Positions 34,816 through 44,370 of a stretch of 64,000 nucleotides of DNA are shown one piece after another. The stretch's first letter is position 1. Every line of letters starts with the position of its first letter. Under the pieces are notes generated by a model. The model saw nothing but the letters and a program-made list of their open reading frames with translations, made no database searches and was not told the DNA's origin. Source of the stretch: Silvimonas iriomotensis (GTDB lineage Bacteria; Pseudomonadota; Gammaproteobacteria; Burkholderiales; Chitinibacteraceae). Where the stretch lies: contig NZ_BMLX01000003.1 of NCBI RefSeq assembly GCF_014645535.1, positions 525,378-589,377 of the forward strand. Reading direction: 5' to 3'. The position numbers and the translations under genes are program-made.

Positions 34816-35121
34816 ATGTCCGTGAAGGCCAATGAAGAACAACTGATTGATGATCTGCAAACCGTGCTGACCGATACCGAGAGCCTGCTGCGTGATGCAG
34901 TGGGTGAAAGCGGCGACAAGGCGCGTGAACTGCGCACCCGTATTCTGGAAAACCTGCAGGCAGCCAAAGCCAAGCTGGGCGAGACTGAACGTCTGATCGC
35001 CGGCAAAGCCAAAGAGGCAGCCAAGGCAACAGATGAATACGTGCATGATCACCCGTGGCAATCCATCGGCGTGGCTGCAGGCATCGGTTTCCTGCTGGGC
35101 ATGCTGGTTTCGCGTCGTTAA
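34816..35121 (+). CDS. DUF883 (ElaB/YqjD) membrane-anchored protein
   Basis: 101 residues from ATG 34816 (CAGGAGA upstream). A long amphipathic helix ([20 protein letters not shown], then repeated Lys/Glu heptads) ends in the family's C-terminal anchor [20 protein letters not shown] followed by RR. E. coli ElaB/YqjD are inner-membrane proteins that bind ribosomes in stationary phase; the same role is inferred. First gene of a three-gene operon. Confidence 0.9.
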   Translation: MSVKANEEQLIDDLQTVLTDTESLLRDAVGESGDKARELRTRILENLQAAKAKLGETERLIAGKAKEAAKATDEYVHDHPWQSIGVAAGIGFLLGMLVSRR

Positions 35122-35136
35122 GCCGGCAGGAGTGGC

Positions 35137-35523
35137 ATGAGCGAAGAACACGAATCCGCAAGCCCTCCGCATCATGGGCTGGCCCAGCGACTGGCATCCA
35201 ACCTCGTCGGGCTGGCCCATAATCATTTGTCCTTGTTCGGGCTGGAGCTGGAAGAAGAACGCGAGCGTTTGCTGGCGGTCGTCATTCTGGCGCTGGTCGG
35301 GGCCGGGGTACTCTGGCTGGGGCTGGGCGTGCTGTCGGTGGCCGTGGTCTGGTGGGTCAGCGAGCCTTATCGCTGGATGGCGCTGTTGATTGTGGCGCTG
35401 GCTTACCTGCTGGGGGGCGCACTGTGCATGTGGGGCGCCTGGCGGACCATCTTGCGCGCGCCGCGACCTTTTTCAGCAACGCTGGAACAATTGCGTAAAG
35501 ACCGGGAGCAGTTGCTGCCATGA
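35137..35523 (+). CDS. phage-holin family / YqjE-like membrane protein
   Basis: 128 residues. The N-terminal amphipathic helix ([20 protein letters not shown]) is followed by two transmembrane helices ([40 protein letters not shown]) and a charged tail. This is the YqjE/holin-superfamily 3.6 layout. It follows the DUF883 gene by 15 bases, the usual yqjD-yqjE pairing, and overlaps the next gene by ATGA. Confidence 0.85.
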   Translation: MSEEHESASPPHHGLAQRLASNLVGLAHNHLSLFGLELEEERERLLAVVILALVGAGVLWLGLGVLSVAVVWWVSEPYRWMALLIVALAYLLGGALCMWGAWRTILRAPRPFSATLEQLRKDREQLLP

Positions 35524-35813
35524 GCCAACTCACGCGTCATGAATTGCGGGAACTCAGAAAGGTAACCTTGCAGCTGCAGGCCGATGCTTTCCGGCTGCAA
35601 CTGGCCGAAGACTGGGAGCGGTTGCGTTCACCCTTCAACAAAGGTAGCGCGGCGCGCGGTATCTTGCGGGCCTTTGCCGGCCCGGCCGGGTTTGCCGATG
35701 TTGCCACCGTCTTGCTGGCACGTGGCCGCCTGACCTGGATTGCCAAAGTGCTGCCCATGGCACTGACCGGCTGGCGCATTGCCAAGGTGCTGCGCAAGTG
35801 GCTGCACCGTTAA
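35520..35813 (+). CDS. YqjK-position protein, unknown
   Basis: 97 residues, basic, helical (TRHELRELRKVTLQLQADAF) with one weakly hydrophobic C-terminal segment (LTWIAKVLPMALTGWRIAKV). It starts in an ATGA overlap with the YqjE-like gene. Position and size match YqjK of the yqjD-yqjE-yqjK operon, but sequence similarity cannot be judged. A strong terminator follows. Confidence 0.75.
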   Translation: MSQLTRHELRELRKVTLQLQADAFRLQLAEDWERLRSPFNKGSAARGILRAFAGPAGFADVATVLLARGRLTWIAKVLPMALTGWRIAKVLRKWLHR

Positions 35814-35826
35814 CGTGTTTTGTTTG

Positions 35827-35865
35827 CCCATAAAAAAACCGCCGGTGAGGCGGTTTTTTTATGGG
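35827..35865. terminator. bidirectional intrinsic terminator
   Basis: Perfect 17-bp stem 35827-35843 with 35849-35865 (core ACCGCC/GGCGGT, flanked by seven A and seven T), loop GGTGA. Shared by the yqj-like operon and the convergent gene. Confidence 0.93.
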
Positions 35866-35888
35866 CGTGGCATAAGCGCCGGGCGAAC

Positions 35889-37274
35889 TTACTGGCCCTG
35901 GTCACTGTCCTGGCGAGGGCTGATCAAACCCCGCGCCTGCAGTTCTTCCCGCACCAGTTTGTCGATGCGCGGTGCCAGGAGTTCTTCCAGCGCGGTGCCG
36001 ACCTGATCAATCAACTGCGTCAGCGCTTCGCCATACAACGTTTGCATCATGTGCGCGAAGTGACGTCGCGTCAGTTGTTCCACTTCAGTCGAAATATCCA
36101 CAGCCAGATGCGCCGCGACGCTGGCGGTCATTTCAATAATGGCCGATTCATCCAGTTGCGGGGCCGGTGCGGGCACCGCAGCCACCACCGGCTCGTGTAC
36201 GACCGGTTCATCCGGCTCCACCACGCTGTCGGCCGGGCCGGCGGGCAGAGCAAGTTCGGTCACCGAGTTGCCAATATGTTCATGCAGGCCAGGCGTCGGC
36301 GCTTCATCGGCGGAATCTTCTTCCCGGAATTCATCCAGATTCAGTTCCAGTGGTGGCTCTTGCGTGCCATGCCAGTCCAGCGTGATGGTGGCGTGCTCTT
36401 CTTCTGGCAGGGCGGCCGGAGTTTGCGGCGCCACGGCCACTGGTTCTAACACAGGTTCCGGGACGTGTTCCGCTACCGGTTCCGGCACAGGTTCCACGGT
36501 AGGCGCGGGGGCTTCGACAAAACCGGCGCCGGCAGAGGCAGCCAGGGTTTCGGCGTCCGCCGCAGCCTCAGGCTGGTCTGACCACCACGGCGATACGGGC
36601 GACCAGTCTTCTTCTCCGGCGTCGCTTGCGGTGACTTCTGCTACTTCAATCGGCGGCGGCGGTTGATCTGCGCCGGTCTCGGCCGCGCTGGCGACATACA
36701 GATCATAAGGATCGGTGGTTTCTTCCCAGTGCAGCGTGGTGATGTCGTCGCTGTCTTCAGCGGTATCGGCCACGGTAGCTTGCAGTTCCGGGATGTCATC
36801 GGCCGCGTGCGCCAGTTCCAGCGCTTCGCTTTCGCTATCCATGCCGGGCACGAGCGTTGGTGCGTGTTCTTCTGCCGCAGCTTCTGCCGGGGCAGGCGCT
36901 TCATCGGCCACGGGCTCAATGGTGAGATCGTGCGAAGGCCCGAACGGCGCGCGCTCACGCAGCAGGGATTCCAGATCAAGCAGCGGCAAATCCAGGAATT
37001 CCGGCTCGGCCTTGCGCACCGCTACCACCGGCATGGGCGAGGGCGGGGCAGGCGGGGGCGGCGCCAGGAATTCGTGCGGATCGAACATCAGCGAGCCGGC
37101 CGGCGCAGTGCTGGCCATCTCGGTCAACACCGGGATCGGGGCTTCTTCTTCGGCAATATCAGTCAGCACCGGCAGGACTTCGTTGTCCTTGTGGCCGGGG
37201 CCGCGATGGCGCGCCAGCAGCGCATCCATTTTGGTGAACAGCGGGCTGAGGCTTTTTTCTTCTTCCTGGCTCAC
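35889..37274 (-). CDS. acidic, Pro/Ala/Glu-rich disordered protein downstream of holC
   Basis: 461 residues. Residues 20-370 are low-complexity, rich in Pro, Ala, Glu and Val, with repeated PEPV/EPVA units and scattered short motifs such as LDWHG and PWWSDQ. The last 85 residues form a helical, ordered-looking domain (IIEMTASVAAHLAVDISTEV, EELLAPRIDKLVREELQARG). There is no signal peptide. It starts in an ATGA overlap with holC, so is coupled to it. I do not recognise it; a scaffold or replisome-linked role is only a guess from position. Confidence 0.7.
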   Translation of the reverse strand: MSQEEEKSLSPLFTKMDALLARHRGPGHKDNEVLPVLTDIAEEEAPIPVLTEMASTAPAGSLMFDPHEFLAPPPPAPPSPMPVVAVRKAEPEFLDLPLLDLESLLRERAPFGPSHDLTIEPVADEAPAPAEAAAEEHAPTLVPGMDSESEALELAHAADDIPELQATVADTAEDSDDITTLHWEETTDPYDLYVASAAETGADQPPPPIEVAEVTASDAGEEDWSPVSPWWSDQPEAAADAETLAASAGAGFVEAPAPTVEPVPEPVAEHVPEPVLEPVAVAPQTPAALPEEEHATITLDWHGTQEPPLELNLDEFREEDSADEAPTPGLHEHIGNSVTELALPAGPADSVVEPDEPVVHEPVVAAVPAPAPQLDESAIIEMTASVAAHLAVDISTEVEQLTRRHFAHMMQTLYGEALTQLIDQVGTALEELLAPRIDKLVREELQARGLISPRQDSDQGQ

Positions 37275-37723
37275 GCCGTGTCTCCGCCAGAGCGCTGGCG
37301 GGCCAGCTCCAGCATATCAATGGCCACGGGCTTGATGCCCAGTGCTTGCCAGCCGCGCCAGCGTTCGCGGGCGGCCAGTCGTTGTTCTTCGTCCTGCGGG
37401 ACAATCTCGATAATCCGGTCGTGCCCGGCCACCTCGCTGATCACCTCACCCGTCCAGTTGAACAGTACCTGGCGGGGTGACAGCAATTGGGCGCGGCAAT
37501 CGAGCACCACCGGCGTTTGCGCCGCGATCTCATCGCTGGCGCGGCAGTGCGGCAGAAAACCGGTCTGCGGGGTGTCCCACAGCAAACGATCCAGACGCGC
37601 CACCTCGGCCTCGCTGGCAGCGAGGACCGAGACAGCGCATTGTTGCGCCACGGCCTTGCCCACGAGCTGGGCCAGCGCCTGCTCGCGGTTTTTCACATTG
37701 AAATAGAAAGTGACTTCGGCCAT
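37271..37723 (-). CDS. holC: DNA polymerase III chi subunit
   Basis: 150 residues (E. coli HolC is 147). AEVTFYFNVKNREQALAQLV at the start, then VLAASEAEVARLDRLLWDTP and GFLPHC match the chi family, which links the clamp loader to single-strand binding protein through psi. The C-terminal DRIIEIVPQDEEQRLAARER is also typical. It lies between pepA and the acidic protein gene, which it overlaps. Confidence 0.92.
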   Translation of the reverse strand: MAEVTFYFNVKNREQALAQLVGKAVAQQCAVSVLAASEAEVARLDRLLWDTPQTGFLPHCRASDEIAAQTPVVLDCRAQLLSPRQVLFNWTGEVISEVAGHDRIIEIVPQDEEQRLAARERWRGWQALGIKPVAIDMLELARQRSGGDTA

Positions 37724-37771
37724 GAATGCTTCGGGATCTGGATCAACCGGTTAGTTTACCGCAACTACGGC

Positions 37772-39259
37772 TTACTTCTTCTTGGTGGCCTTGGCAGCGC
37801 GCTGGCTCAGGAACTCCACCAGCAACGGCACCGGACGACCGGTCGCGCCCTTGGCCGCGCCAGACTTCCATGCAGTACCGGCGATGTCCATGTGCGCCCA
37901 GTTGGTATCTTTCACAAAGCGCGACAGGAACACGGCAGCCGTGATCGAACCACCCGGACGGCCACCAATGTTGGCCATGTCGGCAAAGTTGGACTTCAAC
38001 TGTTCCTGGTAGTCATCCCACAGCGGCATGCGCCAGGCTTTGTCACCGGTCGTCGCGGCGGCGCCCAGCAGTTGCTCGGCCAGCTTTTCATCATTGGCGT
38101 ACAGGCCGGTCGCGATATGGCCCAGCGCAATCACGCAGGCGCCGGTCAGCGTGGCGATATCAATGATGGTTTCCGGCTCGAAACGCGCCGCGTAGGTCAG
38201 GGCGTCACACAGGATCAGACGGCCTTCGGCATCGGTGTTCAGCACTTCAACAGTCTGGCCCGACATGGTGGTCAGTACGTCGCCCGGCTTGTAGGCGTTA
38301 CCGGCCGGCATGTTTTCGCAGGTCGCGATCACGCCCACCACATTGATCGGCAGCTTGAGCGCGGTCAGGGCCTTGAATACGCCCAGCACGGTGGCAGCAC
38401 CGCACATGTCGTATTTCATTTCGTCCATGCCTTCGCCCGGCTTGAGCGAGATACCGCCGGAGTCAAAGGTGATGCCCTTGCCTACCAGCACAACCGGCTT
38501 GCCCTTGCCACCCTTGTATTCCAGGGTGATCAGCTTGGGCGGCTGGGTAGAACCCTTGGCCACGGCCAGGAACGAGCCCATGCCCAGCTTTTCCATGTCG
38601 GCGGCTTCCAGCACGTCGACCTTGATCCTGGCAGCCTTGCCCAGCGCGACAGCTTGTTCAGCCAGGTAAGTCGGGGTGCAGACGTTGCCCGGTGCATTGC
38701 CCAGATCACGCGTGAAGTTGATGCCATGACCAATGGCCAGACCCTGGTTCAGGCCGGCTTGTGCGTCTTCCAGATCGCCCTTCTTGCTGACGGCGATGGA
38801 GATGCCGGTGAGCGCGCTCACAGGTTCCGGTTTGGATTTGAACTCATCAAAACGATAGCCTTCAAAAACCGACGCTTGTGCGATCACGGCTGCGGCAGTC
38901 TGGATATCCAGTGCTTTGCCCACGGCCAGCAGCAAATGGTTGCCGGCACTGGCGCCCTTGCCCGCAACTGCGGCCTTGGCGGCAGCGCTGGCGGCAGTAC
39001 GCAGGGCGGCTTGATCCGGGTTGTCGCCGGTCTGCACCAGAATCACGCGGCGCAACTGGCCGTCGATCGTGGCGTGGGTGCTGGCAATACTGCCCGGTTT
39101 CTCGCCCACCTCGCCCGCAGCAACCAATGCCGACAGCACGCCGCCGGCGGCGCTGTCGAGCTTGTTCAGACCGTTCGCCAGCTTCTTGCCGGTGACCGGC
39201 AAAAGCAGTGTCTGGGCGGTGTCTTTTTCGGGGGGGGTGAGATTAATGTTATATTCCAT
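37772..39259 (-). CDS. pepA: leucyl aminopeptidase (M17)
   Basis: 495-residue cytosolic zinc/manganese exopeptidase. The family signature NTDAEGRLIL is present near residue 345, with catalytic Lys in GKGITFDSGGISLKP and metal ligands in MKYDMCGAATVLG. The N-terminal 160 residues form the regulatory/DNA-binding-type domain. It is divergent from lptF and followed by holC, the order known from E. coli and other proteobacteria. PepA can also act as a DNA-binding protein in some species. Confidence 0.96.
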   Translation of the reverse strand: MEYNINLTPPEKDTAQTLLLPVTGKKLANGLNKLDSAAGGVLSALVAAGEVGEKPGSIASTHATIDGQLRRVILVQTGDNPDQAALRTAASAAAKAAVAGKGASAGNHLLLAVGKALDIQTAAAVIAQASVFEGYRFDEFKSKPEPVSALTGISIAVSKKGDLEDAQAGLNQGLAIGHGINFTRDLGNAPGNVCTPTYLAEQAVALGKAARIKVDVLEAADMEKLGMGSFLAVAKGSTQPPKLITLEYKGGKGKPVVLVGKGITFDSGGISLKPGEGMDEMKYDMCGAATVLGVFKALTALKLPINVVGVIATCENMPAGNAYKPGDVLTTMSGQTVEVLNTDAEGRLILCDALTYAARFEPETIIDIATLTGACVIALGHIATGLYANDEKLAEQLLGAAATTGDKAWRMPLWDDYQEQLKSNFADMANIGGRPGGSITAAVFLSRFVKDTNWAHMDIAGTAWKSGAAKGATGRPVPLLVEFLSQRAAKATKKK

Positions 39260-39438
39260 GTTGCTGGCCTCCGTTGCGCTGATGTGTGCAACTTATCTAT
39301 TGTTGGTGCGAGCCCTTATGGGGCTTGAGTTTGTTGGTGAACAACCGCATTTGCATGCAGAATGCATGACCAGAGCGCGGATTGTTTGCTTAAGGCTCGC
39401 GTGATTATTTCCTGTCCCCCCTTATAAGTCAAAAACGC

Positions 39439-40506
39439 ATGCTCTTTCGCAAGACCCTGATTCAGGAAATGACGTGGGTAGCCATGGCAGTCTTTGCCGT
39501 GCTGCTGCTTCTTGTCATGACCACCCAGGTCGTGCGCTTGCTGGGCCAGGCCGCCATCGGCGCGCTGGCCTCTTCCGCCGTGTGGGCCATGATGGGCTTT
39601 GCGGCGGTGCGCTACCTGCCCATCTTGATGTCGTTGATGTTGTTTGTGTCCGTGCTGGCCTGTATGACGCGGCTGTGGCGCGAAAACGAGATGGTGATCT
39701 GGTTTGCCAGCGGCCGCTCTATCCGCAATTTCATCGCCCCGGTGCTGGAGTTCTCCGTCCCGGTGGTGATCCTCATTGGCGTGCTCTCGCTGGTGGTTTC
39801 GCCGTGGGCGCTGAAAAAAGGCAACGAATTCCGCGAGAAATCCATGTCGCGCCAGGAAGTCACCCAGGTGGCGCCAGGCGTGTTCCGTGAGTCTCCCTCG
39901 GCCGACCGTGTGTATTTTGTCGAGAACTTCACCAATCAGACCAACGCCGGTAACAACGTCTTTGTGCAGATGAAGAAAGACAAGAGCATCTCGATCATCA
40001 TGGCCGAGAAGGGCGGGATGTTCCTGGATGCCAATGGCGAGCGCTGGCTGTGGCTGGGCAAGGGCCGCTCTTACCAGGGCGAGCCGGGCAAGATTGAATA
40101 CGATTCGGTGACTTTCGATCACGCGCAACTGCGCATCGAGACGTCGGACCGTCCCGCTACCAGCCCCAGTACGCAAGCGACGGCCACGCTCGATTTGCTG
40201 GGCACCGATGACGCCGAGAAAAATGCTGAAATCGCCTGGCGTCTGTCTTTGCCGGTGTCGGCGCTGATCCTGACGCTGGCGGCCATTCCTCTGGCCTTCT
40301 TCAATCCGCGCGGCGGCCGGGCGCTGAACCTTGTGGTCGCAGTGTTCCTGTACTTTGTGTACTACAGCATGGTCAACATCATGCAGGCCTGGGTGGCCGA
40401 CGGCAAAGTGCCGATGTGGATCAATATGTGGCCGTTGCACGTGTTTGCGGCGATCTGCGTGTTTGGCCTTTATGTCTGGCGTAGCAACAGCCGGAGCGTG
40501 TCATGA
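39439..40506 (+). CDS. lptF: LPS export permease LptF
   Basis: 355-residue inner-membrane component of the LptB2FGC lipopolysaccharide transporter. Three N-terminal helices (FAVLLLLVMTTQVVRLLGQA; YLPILMSLMLFVSVLACM), a periplasmic beta-jellyroll domain (about 130-260), and three C-terminal helices ending in FGLYVWRSN. It overlaps lptG by four bases (ATGA) and is divergent from pepA, as in E. coli. Confidence 0.95.
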   Translation: MLFRKTLIQEMTWVAMAVFAVLLLLVMTTQVVRLLGQAAIGALASSAVWAMMGFAAVRYLPILMSLMLFVSVLACMTRLWRENEMVIWFASGRSIRNFIAPVLEFSVPVVILIGVLSLVVSPWALKKGNEFREKSMSRQEVTQVAPGVFRESPSADRVYFVENFTNQTNAGNNVFVQMKKDKSISIIMAEKGGMFLDANGERWLWLGKGRSYQGEPGKIEYDSVTFDHAQLRIETSDRPATSPSTQATATLDLLGTDDAEKNAEIAWRLSLPVSALILTLAAIPLAFFNPRGGRALNLVVAVFLYFVYYSMVNIMQAWVADGKVPMWINMWPLHVFAAICVFGLYVWRSNSRSVS

Positions 40507-41585
40507 CGAAAATCCTGGCGCGTTACCTGTTCAAGCAGTTGACGGTGTTTATCCTGTTCACGCTGATTGGTCTGTTGGGCCTGTACAACTTTTTTGACCT
40601 GATTGGCGAACTGGGCGATCTGGGCAAAGGCGGCTACAGCCTGACCGATGCGTTGATCTACGTGTTCCTGCAAACGCCATCCAACGCTTACAACCTGATG
40701 CCGATTGCCGTGCTGATCGGCGGCATCTTTGCATTGTCTACGCTGGCCGGTAATGCGGAACTGACGGTCATGCGGGCGGCTGGCGTGTCGGTCAAGCGCC
40801 TGTTGTTCTGGCTGCTCAGCATCGGCGTGTTGTATGGCTCGATCACCTTGCTGCTGGGCGAATACGTCGCCCCGGTCGCCAAGCAGGCGGCCAACCAGCA
40901 CCGGCTGGCGGCGACCAAGGCCATGCTGGTCGGGGAGTTCCGTTCCGGCGTGTGGGTCAAGGATGGTCACCAGATCGTCAATATTTCTGAAATGCTGCCT
41001 GACCTGACCATTCTGGGTATCCGGATTTACGAATTCGGTGACAAGATGGTGCTCAACCGCATTCTGGATGGCACCCAGGGCAAGTACAAAGGCCATGGCC
41101 AGTGGGAACTGGAAAGCGCCGCCGAAACGAAATTTGCCCCCGATGAAGCCGGCGTCACCATGAAGCGCTCCGCCACTGGCGTGTGGGATACCTCCATCAC
41201 GCCGGAAATGCTGGCCGTGTTGCTGGTCGAGCCCTCGCAGATGTCGGGCCGTGCGCTCTACAGCTACATTGATCACTTGCGCCGCAACAACCAGAAAACC
41301 TCGCGCTATGAACTGGCCCTGTGGGGCAAGCTGTTCTATCCGCTGGCCTGTTTGTCGATGATTGTCATTGCCTTGCCATTTGCGCAGCAGCAACGCCGCA
41401 GTGGCAACGTGGGTGCGCGTTTGTTTGCCGGTATTCTGGTCGGGCTGGCGTTCCACTTCCTGAACCAGGTGGTGGTCTACCTGGGCGAATTGCGCGGCTG
41501 GCCGCCGGCACTGGTGGTGTCGATTCCCACCATGTTTTTCCTCTTTATCGCGATTGTCATGTTGTGGCGACAAGAGCGGCGTTAA
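40503..41585 (+). CDS. lptG: LPS export permease LptG
   Basis: 360-residue partner of LptF. LARYLFKQLTVFILFTLIGL opens the first helix; the coupling segment MRAAGVSVKRLLFW contacts LptB, and the last helices are VGLAFHFLNQVVVYLGELRG and LFIAIVMLWR. A terminator lies directly after. Together with LptF it forms the channel that extracts LPS from the inner membrane. Confidence 0.95.
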   Translation: MTKILARYLFKQLTVFILFTLIGLLGLYNFFDLIGELGDLGKGGYSLTDALIYVFLQTPSNAYNLMPIAVLIGGIFALSTLAGNAELTVMRAAGVSVKRLLFWLLSIGVLYGSITLLLGEYVAPVAKQAANQHRLAATKAMLVGEFRSGVWVKDGHQIVNISEMLPDLTILGIRIYEFGDKMVLNRILDGTQGKYKGHGQWELESAAETKFAPDEAGVTMKRSATGVWDTSITPEMLAVLLVEPSQMSGRALYSYIDHLRRNNQKTSRYELALWGKLFYPLACLSMIVIALPFAQQQRRSGNVGARLFAGILVGLAFHFLNQVVVYLGELRGWPPALVVSIPTMFFLFIAIVMLWRQERR

Positions 41586-41592
41586 TGTAAAG

Positions 41593-41625
41593 CAGCGTGC
41601 GTCCCCGAGCCTGCACGCTGTTTTT
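41593..41625 (+). terminator. intrinsic terminator after lptG
   Basis: CAGCGTGC (41593-41600) and GCACGCTG (41613-41620) with a 12-base loop, then five T. Confidence 0.85.
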
Positions 41626-41669
41626 GCATTGGCGGTAGTGAACCTCAACTTTGTATAACGGAAACCCGC

Positions 41670-42680
41670 ATGCATGTACTGCTGACTGGTGGCGCCGGTT
41701 ATATCGGCTCGCACACGTATATCGAACTGCTGGCGGCTGGTTTTACGCCGGTCATTTTTGACAACTTCTGCAACGCCAAGCCGGAAGTCATCAAGCGCCT
41801 GGAAACCATCACCGGCCAGCCGGTGGCCTGGGTGGAAGGCGATATTCGTGATCGCAAGGCGCTGGACGAAGCCTTTGCACGCTGGCCGATCGGGGCGGTG
41901 GTGCATTTCGCCGGGCTCAAAGCCGTCGGCGAGTCGGTGCAAAAGCCGATTGAGTATTACGACAACAACTTTGTAGGCACGGTGCGCCTGCTGGAAGCCA
42001 TGAAGGCCGCTGGCGTGAAGCAGCTGGTGTTTTCGTCCTCCGCTACCGTGTATGGCGATCCGCACGCCGTGCCGATCAAGGAAGACTTCCCGCTGTCTGC
42101 GACCAATCCGTATGGCCGCTCCAAGCTGATGATCGAAGACATGCTGCGTGATCTGTATCGTTCTGATCAGTCCTGGCATCTGGCATTGCTGCGCTATTTC
42201 AACCCGGCTGGCGCGCATGAATCCGGCCTGATTGGTGAAGACCCGCAAGGCGTGCCCAACAACCTGATCCCGTTCGTGGCGCAAGTGGCCGTAGGCAAGC
42301 GCGAGAAGCTCTCGGTGTTTGGCCATGACTACAACACGCCGGATGGCACCGGGGTGCGTGATTACATCCACGTGGTTGATCTGGCCGTGGGCCACGTCAA
42401 AGCGCTGCAAAAACTGGCGCAAGGCCCGGGCACGGTCACGGTGAATCTGGGCACTGGCATCGGTTATTCGGTGCTCGACATGATCAAGGCGTTCGAAAAA
42501 GCCAGCGGCAAGACCATTGCCTATCAACTGGTGGATCGCCGCCCTGGCGATATCGCCGCCTGCTACGCTGACCCGGCGTCTGCCAAGGCCCAGCTGGGCT
42601 GGACAGCAGAGAAGTCGCTGGAAGACATGTGTGTGGATTCCTGGCGCTGGCAAAGCAGCAACCCCAACGGGTTTGCCTGA
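41670..42680 (+). CDS. galE: UDP-glucose 4-epimerase
   Basis: 336-residue short-chain dehydrogenase-type epimerase (E. coli GalE 338). The NAD-binding motif GGAGYIGSH is at 7-15, catalytic Ser in SSSATVYGD at 122-130, and YGRSK gives Tyr148 and Lys152. It converts UDP-glucose to UDP-galactose (and may take the N-acetyl forms). It precedes the glycan operon on the same strand but is separated from it by a hairpin. Confidence 0.95.
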   Translation: MHVLLTGGAGYIGSHTYIELLAAGFTPVIFDNFCNAKPEVIKRLETITGQPVAWVEGDIRDRKALDEAFARWPIGAVVHFAGLKAVGESVQKPIEYYDNNFVGTVRLLEAMKAAGVKQLVFSSSATVYGDPHAVPIKEDFPLSATNPYGRSKLMIEDMLRDLYRSDQSWHLALLRYFNPAGAHESGLIGEDPQGVPNNLIPFVAQVAVGKREKLSVFGHDYNTPDGTGVRDYIHVVDLAVGHVKALQKLAQGPGTVTVNLGTGIGYSVLDMIKAFEKASGKTIAYQLVDRRPGDIAACYADPASAKAQLGWTAEKSLEDMCVDSWRWQSSNPNGFA

Positions 42681-42738
42681 ACCGTAAAACCGTTACAGCC
42701 CTGGTTGCCCTTATCAAATACAATGGGCCTGTTTTACG

Positions 42739-42768
42739 AACAACCCGCGTCGGATAACGCGGGTTGTT
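42739..42768 (+). terminator. hairpin after galE, possible terminator
   Basis: 11-bp perfect stem AACAACCCGCG (42739-42749) and CGCGGGTTGTT (42758-42768) with an eight-base loop; the following bases are only moderately T-rich, so termination may be partial. Confidence 0.55.
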
Positions 42769-42799
42769 GCTTATGGGCCCTGCAACAACTGCGCGAACC

Positions 42800-43129
42800 A
42801 TGTATTCAGCCACTTTCATCTTTGCCAAAAAGCAGTATGACGCCGAGTTCGACCGCCTTGATGCGGCGATCATGCAGGCGGCTGCCTCTGACCCGGACTT
42901 TGCCGGCCAGGACACCTGGGAGAACGCAGCCAAAGGACAAACCTGCGTGGTGTATTACTGGCACAGTCTGGAAGGGCTGCAGCGGCTGATGAAGCACCCG
43001 GATCACCTCACGGCCAAGCAGAACTATCAGACCTGGTATCAGGGCTATCACGTGATCGTGGCCGAAATCATGCGCAGCTACGGCGACAACGCCTTTGCAC
43101 ACCCCGTACCGGTGGGGATCAAGCACTGA
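42800..43129 (+). CDS. ABM-superfamily (antibiotic monooxygenase-like) small protein
   Basis: 109 residues from ATG 42800 (ATG 42773 is an alternative; neither has a clear ribosome site). The dimeric alpha/beta-barrel pattern is visible: YSATFIFAKKQYDAEFDRLD, then VVYYWHSLEGLQRLMKHPDH, then YQGYHVIVAEIMRSYG. Such proteins range from heme-degrading to structural roles; none can be chosen here. Its stop overlaps the flippase start (TGATG), so it is the first gene of the glycan operon by coupling. Confidence 0.75.
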   Translation: MYSATFIFAKKQYDAEFDRLDAAIMQAAASDPDFAGQDTWENAAKGQTCVVYYWHSLEGLQRLMKHPDHLTAKQNYQTWYQGYHVIVAEIMRSYGDNAFAHPVPVGIKH

Positions 43130-44370
43130 TGGATCGCAAGCTGGCGTCCAACATCCTGGCGCTCTATGTGGTGAAGGGGCTGCAGTACGTGATCTCCTTT
43201 GTCACCTTTCCGTTTCTGACCCACGTGTTGCAGGCGCAGGCGTTTGGCGCCATGAATTACGCCGCGTCGGTGATCCAGTACGGCATCCTGTTCACTGACT
43301 TCGGGTTTGACCTGTCGGCCACGCGAGAGATCGCCGTCTCACGCGATGACCCCAAAAAGATCGCCGCCATTTTCTGGCGCACCATGGTGGCCAAGAGCGC
43401 GCTGATGCTGATTTCCATCAGCCTGCTGGTGGTGGCCACGGCCCTCGTGCCGGACTGGCGCGTACTGGCGCCGGTGTTCTTGTTTTCCCTGACCAATGTG
43501 ATCGCTTCCGTGGCGTTTCCGACCTGGTATTTCCAGGGCATGGAAGAGTTGCGCATTGCCTCGATCATCAGCGTGCTGGCCCGCGCGTTGCTGCTGGGTT
43601 TCTTGTTGCTGCTGATCAAGAGCCCGGCGGATGTGAATCTGGCCGTGGTGCTGCAAGGCGCGCCCATGATCCTGGCCGGCCTGTTCTGGTGGTTCAGCCA
43701 GTGGGGCTTGCCCCGTCCGGCCTGGGTCAAGCCGACCAAAGCCGATATCCGCGTATCGCTGGTCAATAGCTGGCCGTTCTTTCTCTCCGCCCTCTCAACC
43801 AGCCTGTACACCACGGCCACGACCACACTGGTGGGCCTGTATGCCGGTGTGCTGCAGGTGGGCTATTTTGCCGCCGCCAATAAATTGCTGGTCAATGTGC
43901 AGGGTTTGATTTCGCTGCTGGTGCAGGCCACTTACCCGCGTATTGCCCAACTGGCCCATAACGACAAACCCGCCGCCGTACGCATGATCCGCAAGGCCAT
44001 GCTGGTGCAGGGCGGCGCGGGTGTGGTCCTCACTCTGATCTTGCTGGTGGGCGCGCCCTGGCTGATGCCATTCCTGGCCGGCCATGATCTGGCTGCAGCC
44101 AGCCCGGTCATGATGTGGCTGGCGCCGATTGTGCTGTTGAGCGCCTTCAGTTATGTGTTTGGCATGCAGTCCTTGCTGCCGTTTGGCCAGGAACGCTACT
44201 TCAGCCGCGTGCTGATTGTGGCCGGCATCATCAACGTCGCCGGCCTGCTGTTGTTCTTGCCAGGGCATGGTGCCGTGCGTGCCGCGCAAGTGGTGTTGCT
44301 GGTTGAAACGTGGATTGTGCTGGCATTCTGGTGGCGTGCCCGGCGTGTACTCAAAGAGGCCGCCGCATGA
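43129..44370 (+). CDS. polysaccharide flippase (Wzx/RfbX family)
   Basis: 413-residue integral membrane protein with about twelve helices, MOP exporter superfamily (polysaccharide_synt type). The start is MDRKLASNILALYVVKGLQYVI, then FGAMNYAASVIQYGILFTDFGFDLSATREIA (given as overlapping short segments) typical of Wzx. It flips undecaprenyl-linked oligosaccharide across the inner membrane. Coupled to both neighbours by overlaps. Confidence 0.9.
   Translation: MDRKLASNILALYVVKGLQYVISFVTFPFLTHVLQAQAFGAMNYAASVIQYGILFTDFGFDLSATREIAVSRDDPKKIAAIFWRTMVAKSALMLISISLLVVATALVPDWRVLAPVFLFSLTNVIASVAFPTWYFQGMEELRIASIISVLARALLLGFLLLLIKSPADVNLAVVLQGAPMILAGLFWWFSQWGLPRPAWVKPTKADIRVSLVNSWPFFLSALSTSLYTTATTTLVGLYAGVLQVGYFAAANKLLVNVQGLISLLVQATYPRIAQLAHNDKPAAVRMIRKAMLVQGGAGVVLTLILLVGAPWLMPFLAGHDLAAASPVMMWLAPIVLLSAFSYVFGMQSLLPFGQERYFSRVLIVAGIINVAGLLLFLPGHGAVRAAQVVLLVETWIVLAFWWRARRVLKEAAA

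Noticed and set aside
34531-35226. Upstream extension of the valS frame by 232 codons
   Set aside because: It overlaps the DUF883 and YqjE-like genes and has no ValRS similarity; MSTALEQ at 34530 is the normal start.
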